A stretch of DNA of 11,112 bases from NCBI GenBank assembly GCA_003516705.1, contig DPCJ01000119.1, positions 1 to 11,112 on the forward strand, in the 5' to 3' direction. The stretch comes from Prolixibacteraceae bacterium (GTDB taxonomy: Bacteria > Bacteroidota > Bacteroidia > Bacteroidales > Prolixibacteraceae). Within the stretch, counting starts at the first letter, position 1. Each line of letters begins with the position of its first letter. This document shows positions 6,901-11,112 of this stretch, piece after piece. The notes below the pieces were generated by a model. The model worked only from the letters and a program-made list of their open reading frames with translations. It ran no database searches and was not told where the DNA came from. The position numbers were made by a program, and so were the translations under genes.

Positions 6901-7324
6901 CCCCGACAGCTACATTTCCGGCACCTCGGAACGCATGTTGCTGTACCGCGAGTTGGATAGCATTGAAAACGAGCAGCAATTGAATCAGTTCAAAGCCGGA
7001 CTGGTTGACCGTTTTGGCAAAATGCCGTGCGAAACAGAAGAATTGCTCGAAGTGGTGCAGCTTCGCTGGAAAGCCATCGAACTGAGCATGGAAAAAATTG
7101 TACTGAAAAACAAAACCATGATTTGCTATTTTGTGTCCGACCAGCAATCAAAATTTTACAGCTCGACTGATTTTTCGAAAGTGGTACAGTACATTCAGCA
7201 AACAGGGAATGGCAAAATGAAGGAGTTGAACAACAAACTCACGCTCAGTTTCACTAATATTCCGAATGTTGAAACAGCTGATTATCTGCTCCGCGAAATC
7301 ATCGATTTTGTGAGGCGTGGGTAA
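3995..7324 (+). CDS. mfd: Transcription-repair coupling factor Mfd
   Basis: A 1109-residue DNA translocase that displaces RNA polymerase stalled at DNA damage and recruits UvrA for nucleotide excision repair. The N-terminal UvrB-like module begins 'HLKGLIGSAKTILLANLF', a Walker A relic without ATPase function, as usual in Mfd. The RNA-polymerase-interacting domain (CarD-like) starts near 420 with 'HTGDYVVHIDHGIGKFAGL'. The RecG-like translocase has Walker A GDVGFGKTE (Lys578), the DEEQ box (673-676), TATPIPRT (699-706) and motif VI QLRGRVGR (842-849). A C-terminal TRCF domain contains 'MELLFPDSYISGTSERMLLYREL'. All motors and domains look intact and the length is normal. I chose ATG 3995 over TTG 3908 because the promoter lies between them and the extra 29 residues do not resemble Mfd. 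It is G/C-rich relative to the block before it. It is probably a single-gene transcript; no clear terminator was seen in the 98 bases after it. Confidence 0.97.
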   Translation: MLQLFQGQRSFKEVLKWLDTPPGEKIHLKGLIGSAKTILLANLFKKSGKNFTVLLNDKEEAAYFYDDLNNLGFGENTLFFPSSYKRSIHYGQPEQEHIVQRTEVLNRILLAEKPSIIITYPEALVETVISSAGLEKNTLKVSRGDKISTAFINEFLYEYGFERVDFVYEPGQFSVRGSIVDIFSFSGEDPFRLDFFGDEVESIRTFHIDSQISKEKVESITIVPNIQDKNIDNSRVSFVGFFQTECVWFGNNLNQFFDFVSNIHRQTLIEKAGEEEIGSAIVSGDVLKGQLKQKTIVELGTDPAFLQSTEIIYLNSKQPLFNKNFDLLAENLADFGKNGYGIYIFLSQEKQIERLQAIFADIKSGVKFTPVNFILHEGFIDHDLKLCCYTDHQIFERYHRFNLKSRKAEKEAISMKELNMLHTGDYVVHIDHGIGKFAGLVKTEVNGKMQEAIRLVYKDNDSLLVSIHALHRISKFKGKEGAEPNISKLGSGAWQNLKNRTKAKVKDIAKELIALYARRRSEEGFAFSPDTYLQNELEASFIYEDTPDQEKATTAVKADMEKQIPMDRLVCGDVGFGKTEVAIRAAFKAVADSKQVAILVPTTILALQHYKTFSERLKNFPVSIDYVSRLKSTAEIKETLKNVAVGKTDIVIGTHRLVSADVRFKNLGLLVVDEEQKFGVSVKEKLKQFKVNVDTLTLTATPIPRTLQFSLMGARDLSIIQTPPPNRMPINTEVHGFNEQLIREAITYEMERGGQVFFIHNRVGNIYEVEDTIKKIVPGVKTGVGHGQMDGPKLEKVMLDFINGNFDVLVATTIIESGLDIPNANTIIINHAENFGLSDLHQLRGRVGRSNRKAFCYLIAPPLSLVNADARRRLKAIEEFADLGSGFNIAMQDLDIRGAGNMLGAEQSGFIADIGFETYHRILNEAVQELKQEEFAGLFDEADRQQTQAFLKLNYVNDCQVDTDMELLFPDSYISGTSERMLLYRELDSIENEQQLNQFKAGLVDRFGKMPCETEELLEVVQLRWKAIELSMEKIVLKNKTMICYFVSDQQSKFYSSTDFSKVVQYIQQTGNGKMKELNNKLTLSFTNIPNVETADYLLREIIDFVRRG

Positions 7325-7422
7325 ATTTCAGGTTTTCGCGCAACCATTTTCTGTTTATATCATCTTATTCCAATACAATGAGAATAAATTCAAATAAAGA
7401 ATCATTATTAAACAATGTTGAA

Positions 7423-8148
7423 ATGAAGTCAAAAAGAAATTTGAAAACTGTTTTGTTCGCTTTTTTGTTAGGTTTTGCGGTAATATCGTGCAACGATAAG
7501 GAAGTTCCGCTCGAAATTAATACCGATGTGGTTATTTTGAACAAAAAAATTGGCGATGTGGTAAAACGGGCACCAGCTTATTATGCTTATGGAAATCAGG
7601 CTTTGGATAGCGCAAGCGTTACTCCGCCCGGAGGAACAGCAGTGGCACTTGAAGCATTTGAAGGTTCAGTGTTTTCGCTTGCCAAAGAACCCGGAAATGC
7701 AGATTTCAGTGATGTTCCGCCAGCTGAAGGCAATTACGTTTTTTCGGTTACCGGAATGAACGGAGAAACATTACAAAGTCAGGACGCAGTTGATTTTGCA
7801 GGCCTTGGAATCCCGCAGATAACAAAAGATACTTTTTCAGGTACACCGGAGGTACTGAACGTTGAATGGACTACTGTTACCGGCACCGATGGCTATTTTG
7901 TAAAACTACTCGATACAACAGGAAAACAGGTTTTCAGCGGTTACATTGTGGTTTCAACCGTCGATGAATATACAGTCAGCGGTGCTTCAACCTCTGGAAG
8001 CTGGACTGAGGCTGCTGTTGACGGTCAGACCTATATTTTGCAGGTAAATGCCATAACTTTTGATGATGATGCAACTAACTCGGATAACATTTACAATATC
8101 AGTGAGCTTTCTATTGCAGAAAAACAAATCGTTTGGGGTGAAAACTAA
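7423..8148 (+). CDS. Putative lipoprotein with fibronectin-III/Ig-like C-terminal part, function unknown
   Basis: A 241-residue exported protein. The N-terminus MKSKRNLKTVLF... is a lipoprotein signal with lipobox VISC, so Cys23 would be lipidated and the protein anchored in the inner or outer membrane. A start at ATG 7378 would add 15 polar residues before the basic start and is less likely. After the Cys the sequence is NDKE, acidic/charged as in many Bacteroidota lipoproteins that reach the outer membrane. The rest is beta-rich: residues about 130-230 ('LNVEWTTVTGTDGYFVKLLD ... GQTYILQVNAITFD') read like a fibronectin type III-like fold, and the first half contains 'YVFSVTGMNGE', possibly a second beta-sandwich. 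No catalytic motif is visible and I do not recognise a specific family. It stands alone between mfd and the terminator at 8175. No TAnnTTTG promoter was found in the short upstream gap. Confidence 0.8.
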   Translation: MKSKRNLKTVLFAFLLGFAVISCNDKEVPLEINTDVVILNKKIGDVVKRAPAYYAYGNQALDSASVTPPGGTAVALEAFEGSVFSLAKEPGNADFSDVPPAEGNYVFSVTGMNGETLQSQDAVDFAGLGIPQITKDTFSGTPEVLNVEWTTVTGTDGYFVKLLDTTGKQVFSGYIVVSTVDEYTVSGASTSGSWTEAAVDGQTYILQVNAITFDDDATNSDNIYNISELSIAEKQIVWGEN

Positions 8149-8174
8149 ACAACCGATAATTTAAATAGTGTTTC

Positions 8175-8202
8175 AACCTGCTGTATTTCAGCAGGTTTTT
8201 TT
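8175..8202 (+). terminator. Intrinsic terminator of the lipoprotein gene
   Basis: AACCTGCTG (8175-8183) pairs perfectly with CAGCAGGTT (8189-8197) around the loop TATTT, and T residues run on to 8202. It lies 27 bases after the lipoprotein stop and insulates it from the blaI promoter. Confidence 0.9.
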
Positions 8203-8218
8203 GTATTCAAAATTCTTT

Positions 8219-8234
8219 TACTAAAAACATAGTA
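8219..8234. promoter_or_regulatory. BlaI/MecI-type operator 1 (upstream)
   Basis: TACTA-AAAACA-TAGTA, an inverted repeat with a 6-base spacer. The half-sites equal those of staphylococcal MecI/BlaI operators (TACTAC..GTAGTA type). Its centre is 53 bases from that of operator 2, about five helical turns, so two repressor dimers could bind the same DNA face. Both operators are followed by GAAAT. Confidence 0.65.
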
Positions 8235-8252
8235 GAAATATTATAAAAATAG

Positions 8253-8282
8253 TTGCAGGATAGAAACCACTTACTATATTTG
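8253..8282 (+). promoter_or_regulatory. Promoter of the blaI-M56 operon
   Basis: TTG at 8253-8255 and TATATTTG at 8275-8282 are separated by 19 bases, matching the Bacteroidota -33/-7 promoter (TTG, 19-21 bases, TAnnTTTG). The -7 element lies inside operator 2, so bound repressor would block sigma factor directly. Confidence 0.75.
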
Positions 8283-8287
8283 TAGTA
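8272..8287. promoter_or_regulatory. BlaI/MecI-type operator 2 (over the -7 element)
   Basis: TACTA-TATTTG-TAGTA, with perfect half-sites and the same 6-base spacing as operator 1. It matches 14 of 16 positions of the MecI site TACTACATATGTAGTA as I remember it. Its overlap with the promoter and its place before the blaI-like gene point to autorepression. Confidence 0.75.
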
Positions 8288-8312
8288 GAAATTAAATTTT
8301 GCAATTGTATTG

Positions 8313-8340
8313 TACTGAATACTCATTACTAAATACTCAA
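8313..8340. repeat. Tandem 7-base repeat in the blaI leader (four units)
   Basis: Four consecutive heptamers of consensus TACTNAW begin at 8313, 8320, 8327 and 8334. Each starts with TACT, and three of the four end in AA. The array fills most of the gap between the promoter and the start codon at 8353, so it should be transcribed as part of the leader. Confidence 0.65.
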
Positions 8341-8352
8341 ATCTTATTATTC

Positions 8353-8742
8353 ATGACTGACAAAATAAAATCGCTTACAAAAGCTGAAGAGCAAGTGATG
8401 CAAATACTTTGGGAACTCGGCGAAGGAGTGGTAAAAGATGTTGTTGACGGATTTGATGAACCAAAACCGGCTTACACAACAGTAGCCACTGTGCTCACAG
8501 TTTTGGAAAAAAAAGGATTTGCTGCCCGCAAAAAAGTGGGAAATGTAAACCTGTATTTTCCTGAAATCAGTAAAAAGGAATATACAGGATTTCAGTTTAA
8601 ATCGCTGCTGAGTGACTATTTCAATGGCTCTTTTCCGAAGATGGCTACTTTTTTTGCCAAAGAAAACAACCTCGGGATTAAAGACCTCGAAGAAATTCTG
8701 AAAGCGGCAGAACAGGAAATCAACAACGAAAACAAGGAATAA
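8353..8742 (+). CDS. blaI: BlaI/MecI/CopY-family transcriptional repressor
   Basis: A 129-residue DNA-binding repressor. The winged helix-turn-helix covers residues about 6-72: 'LTKAEEQVMQILWELGEGVVKDVVDG', then 'KPAYTTVATVLTVLEKKGFAARKKVGN', the recognition helix and wing typical of BlaI/MecI. The C-terminal half (75-120) is helical and would form the dimer. In the staphylococcal system BlaI dimers repress until the BlaR1 protease is activated and the repressor is cut. Here the two operators before the gene and the M56 gene one base after it suggest the same circuit. I chose ATG 8353 because the longer frame from TTG 8299 would translate the tandem repeat and add 18 residues unlike this family. 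No beta-lactamase gene is visible, so the regulated target beyond its own operon is unknown. The symbol denotes the family, not proven beta-lactam response. Confidence 0.92.
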   Translation: MTDKIKSLTKAEEQVMQILWELGEGVVKDVVDGFDEPKPAYTTVATVLTVLEKKGFAARKKVGNVNLYFPEISKKEYTGFQFKSLLSDYFNGSFPKMATFFAKENNLGIKDLEEILKAAEQEINNENKE

Positions 8743-8743
8743 A

Positions 8744-10399
8744 ATGGAATCATTATTCGCGTTTCTTTTACGGGCATCGGCAGGAATCATGTTGTTTTAC
8801 ATGGTTTACTGGCTGTTTTTGCGAAACGATACATTTTACCGGGCCAATCGCTGGTTTCTGTTGATGGCGCTGGTTTCATCGGTTATTATCCCGCTTTTCC
8901 CACTGCATTACCAGGTTTTGGTCGAACCCGAAAAAAATACAACCATTATTCAGGCGCTCAGCGATACGTTTAAGAATATCCAGCCGGTTCAACCCGAAGT
9001 TGCTGAAACAGCCGGGAGTTTTGACTGGCAGAATATTTTACTAACCATTTATATTACCGGAGCATTTATTTTTCTCATCCGGTTACTTGCTCAAACCATT
9101 GCGCTGATTCGGCTGATGCTTCAGCAAAAAATCAGTTCGCTTGATGGTTTGCGGGTGGTTGAAAACGAAAAATACGGTTTACCGTTTTCGTTTTTCAATA
9201 TCGTTTTTATCAATCCGAAATTTCACACACAGGCCAACCTGCCGGAAATTCTTGCTCACGAAAAAGTGCACATTCGCGGGTTCCACTGGTTCGACCTGCT
9301 TTTTACCGAACTGTTAACAGTCATCTTCTGGTTCAACCCATTTATTTGGTTGTTTGAACATGCGATTAAACAAAACCATGAGTACCTCGCCGACCGCGGT
9401 GTCCTTGCGCAGGGTCACAGTGTGGCGCGGTACCAGGCATTATTAATTAACCAGTTGATGGGCATGCAGATTATTGGAATTACCAACAACCTGAACTTTG
9501 CCCTCAACACAAATCGATTTAAAATGATGACAAAAATGAAAACACCCCGAGTCCTCGGGATAAAATTTGCGTGGGCTTTGCCCGCAATTGCGCTACTGCT
9601 GTTTGCTTTTGCCGAACCTGAATACAAAAAGAAACCATTGGAACCGATGAATCAGGTAACCGATGTTCAGAAAGGAGAAAAAGAGTTTGTAATTCAAGGA
9701 AAAGTGGTTCGCGAAGACAATGGAAAACCGCTTCCGGGTGCTTCAGTGATTATCAAAGGAACAATGATTGGAACTGTTACAGACGTAGATGGGAAATTTA
9801 CAGTGACTGACCCAAATCCTGAAGTGGATAATAATACAGGAAGCCTGAGTTCTGAACTTGTGGTTTCGTATGTTGGTTTTGAGTCCTTTGTAATGAAAGT
9901 TGCCGCCTCAGGAAAAGCGATTGAAAATGGCAGTTTTGCCTGTAAATTAAAAGAAGGTGTAATTGTAATTGATTTACCTGATTATAAGGATGTCCCACCA
10001 CCACCACCACCACCAATAGTTAAAAACGTAGAAGTTGGTGATGACGAAGAGATATTTATCGTTGTTGAAGATTTGCCAAAATATCCGGGTGGAATTTATG
10101 ATTTGGCCAAATACGTTGCAGAAACGCAGGAAAAACTGGCAAAAGGGAAAAACTGGAAAGGTATGGTTAAAGTTGGGTTTACAGTTGATGAAACGGGTAA
10201 AATCATTGACATTAAGGTAATTGACAAGGGGCATAAATTTACTATTGACGATAAAAAATATACGGAAGTGTTATTGAAAGATCTGGAAGCAGAAAAAGCA
10301 GCTGTTGCAATTGTTGCCGGAATGAAAAACTGGACTCCCGGCAAACAACGTGGAAAACCGGTTCCGGTGAACTACATTTTGCCGGTGGAGTTTAAATAA
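8744..10399 (+). CDS. BlaR1-like M56 membrane metallopeptidase with CarboxypepD_reg-like and TonB C-terminal domains
   Basis: A 551-residue inner-membrane sensor-protease. Hydrophobic segments lie near 4-25, 36-55, 96-117, 188-204 and 272-291. The M56 zinc site is complete: HEKVH (172-176), with Glu213 in 'NHEYLADRG' as third ligand. In BlaR1 this domain leads to removal of BlaI. After the last helix there is no penicillin-binding sensor. Instead comes a CarboxypepD_reg-like beta-sandwich (about 313-390; 'IQGKVVREDNGKPLPGASV', 'GTVTDVDGKF', 'VSYVGF'), a run of seven prolines (418-424) and a TonB C-terminal domain (about 455-551; 'GMVKVGFTVDETGKI', 'MKNWTPGKQRGKPVPVNYIL'). M56-TonB fusions are familiar in Bacteroidota. 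The periplasmic tail might touch TonB-dependent receptors or sense envelope state, but this is inference. The start ATG lies one base after the blaI stop, so translation is probably coupled. Confidence 0.92.
   Translation: MESLFAFLLRASAGIMLFYMVYWLFLRNDTFYRANRWFLLMALVSSVIIPLFPLHYQVLVEPEKNTTIIQALSDTFKNIQPVQPEVAETAGSFDWQNILLTIYITGAFIFLIRLLAQTIALIRLMLQQKISSLDGLRVVENEKYGLPFSFFNIVFINPKFHTQANLPEILAHEKVHIRGFHWFDLLFTELLTVIFWFNPFIWLFEHAIKQNHEYLADRGVLAQGHSVARYQALLINQLMGMQIIGITNNLNFALNTNRFKMMTKMKTPRVLGIKFAWALPAIALLLFAFAEPEYKKKPLEPMNQVTDVQKGEKEFVIQGKVVREDNGKPLPGASVIIKGTMIGTVTDVDGKFTVTDPNPEVDNNTGSLSSELVVSYVGFESFVMKVAASGKAIENGSFACKLKEGVIVIDLPDYKDVPPPPPPPIVKNVEVGDDEEIFIVVEDLPKYPGGIYDLAKYVAETQEKLAKGKNWKGMVKVGFTVDETGKIIDIKVIDKGHKFTIDDKKYTEVLLKDLEAEKAAVAIVAGMKNWTPGKQRGKPVPVNYILPVEFK
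9995..10015 (+). repeat. Pure CCA triplet tract (seven units) coding seven prolines
   Basis: Seven uninterrupted CCA codons encode Pro418-424, between the CarboxypepD_reg-like and TonB parts of the M56 protein. All seven prolines use one codon, which makes replication slippage and length variation plausible; changes would stay in frame. Confidence 0.85.
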
Positions 10400-10470
10400 C
10401 GGAAAACAGGCAATTGGTTATAAGAATCAAAATCATATAAGAACACTGATAGACTGTGTTTTGTGAAACT

Positions 10471-10508
10471 AAAAGGAACCGTTCTGATTGAAAAGAACGG
10501 TTCCTTTT
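10471..10508. terminator. Strong bidirectional intrinsic terminator
   Basis: AAAAGGAACCGTTCT (10471-10485) pairs perfectly over 15 bp with 10494-10508; the loop is 8 bases and the right arm ends in a run of five T. The left arm's A-run gives a T-run in the other direction. It ends the blaI-M56 operon and can also stop the reverse-strand M23 gene. Confidence 0.9.
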
Positions 10509-10669
10509 TATTTAGCAACCTGACGGGAAGACAACAATATTCTTGTTTAAACCAGAGAAAGATCGGTAATCAGACAAGTCAGCAAAAACGAAACAAATTA
10601 TTTACGATAAAAAGTTCTGATGTCAAAATAGAATTTAAACAGCCAGGGTTAAAAGAAAATATAATTTGA

Positions 10670-11112
10670 TTAATATACTTTGATAACCTGCCCGATTTGC
10701 AGAATAGACGCCTCGCTAAGATTATTCAGCCTGCAAAGTGCAGTGATTGTGGTTTTTGAGCGTTTGGCAATTTTATACAACGAATCGCCTGCCCTTACAA
10801 TGTAATTCTGAGATACAATGGATTGAAAAGTGGAAGAAGAAGTCTGTGTCTTTTTCGCTGGCTTGAGTTCTTTGTGCAACGCAGCAAGATTTTCCGATTT
10901 GATCACATGGTCCTGCACACAACCATTTTCAAAATCAAAAACCATTTCAGGATCATATGGTTTTCCTTCCTCCCTGATTTCGAAGTGTAAATGTGTTGTG
11001 GTAGCACGGCCGGTAGCACCTGCCAATCCAATTGGCATGCCAATTCTCACAGGTTCACCTGGTTTTACAAGGCATTTCGAAAGGTGTGAATAATAGGTTT
11101 CCAGGCTGCTGC
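10670..11112 (-). CDS. M23 metallopeptidase with C-terminal LysM domain (5' end outside window)
   Basis: The frame stays open to the window edge, with no start codon needed inside: upstream of the GTG at 11050 it reads ETYYSHLSK...VKPGEP, the conserved M23 strand region. So the visible 147 or so residues are the C-terminal part. M23 (LytM/lysostaphin-type) enzymes are zinc endopeptidases that cut peptide bridges of peptidoglycan. The segment 'GLAGATGRATTTHLHFEIR' holds the HLH zinc/catalytic motif; the upstream HxxxD ligands lie outside the window, so activity cannot be judged. A Lys/Ser/Thr-rich linker leads to a LysM domain (last 45 residues: 'NYIVRAGDSLYKIAKRSKTT ... LQIGQVIKVY'), which binds GlcNAc-containing glycan. 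LysM at the C-terminal end is a reasonable order for Bacteroidota. It would act in the periplasm in wall remodelling or cell separation. It converges on the blaI-M56 operon, and the hairpin at 10471 serves both. Confidence 0.9.
   Translation of the reverse strand, partial: SSLETYYSHLSKCLVKPGEPVRIGMPIGLAGATGRATTTHLHFEIREEGKPYDPEMVFDFENGCVQDHVIKSENLAALHKELKPAKKTQTSSSTFQSIVSQNYIVRAGDSLYKIAKRSKTTITALCRLNNLSEASILQIGQVIKVY

Noticed and set aside
10463..10669. 68-codon forward frame after the M56 gene
   Set aside because: Its first third runs through the perfect terminator hairpin and the rest has no recognisable protein pattern.
1..11112. CRISPR arrays, tRNA or rRNA genes, insertion sequences
   Set aside because: No evenly spaced long direct repeats, no cloverleaf-like segment and no transposase-like protein were seen on either strand.

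Overview
The window looks like a chromosomal segment of a member of the Bacteroidota. Three things point there. The best promoter motifs match the Bacteroidota -7 consensus TAnnTTTG (TATCTTTG at 1808 and 3956, TATATTTG at 8275). Start codons are preceded by A/T-rich leaders with no convincing Shine-Dalgarno sequence. The gene content is also typical: a BlaI-like repressor beside an M56 peptidase that carries CarboxypepD_reg-like and TonB C-terminal domains, and an Mfd closely resembling Bacteroidota homologues. Genus cannot be assigned from sequence reading alone.

Layout. 1-209: the 3' end of a TPR-like gene, tail to tail with a reverse-strand gene for a small zinc-ribbon protein (206-622). 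813-1370: an exported PrxQ/BCP-type peroxiredoxin, bracketed by two copies of one palindromic repeat (707-737 and 1542-1578), with a second type of palindrome at 1450-1479. 1600-3900: an A/T-rich accessory block with an overlapping HEPN / minimal-nucleotidyltransferase pair (1831-2525) and a PD-(D/E)XK nuclease-like protein with a DUF5655-type tail (2876-3790). Two diverged copies of a roughly 95-bp element, each with 8-base periodicity, lie on either side of the HEPN-MNT pair. 3995-7324: mfd, the transcription-repair coupling factor, much more G/C-rich than the accessory block. 7423-8148: a lipoprotein of unknown function, closed by a strong terminator. 8219-10399: a BlaI/BlaR1-like two-gene regulatory operon with two MecI/BlaI-type operators, one of them over the promoter. 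10471-10508: a strong bidirectional terminator. 10670-11112: the 3' part of a reverse-strand M23 peptidase gene with a C-terminal LysM domain.

How the genes work together. The HEPN and MNT genes overlap by 22 bases and fit the two-gene HEPN-MNT toxin-antitoxin pattern. The BlaI-like and M56 genes are one base apart and fit a self-repressing switch in which the membrane protease would relieve repression. The remaining genes (peroxiredoxin, mfd, lipoprotein, M23 peptidase) appear to be independent units. Nothing here is clearly a new system. The most informative less-described structures are the operator/promoter arrangement before blaI, the repeat pair around the HEPN-MNT module, the palindromes around the peroxiredoxin gene and the 7-base tandem repeat in the blaI leader.
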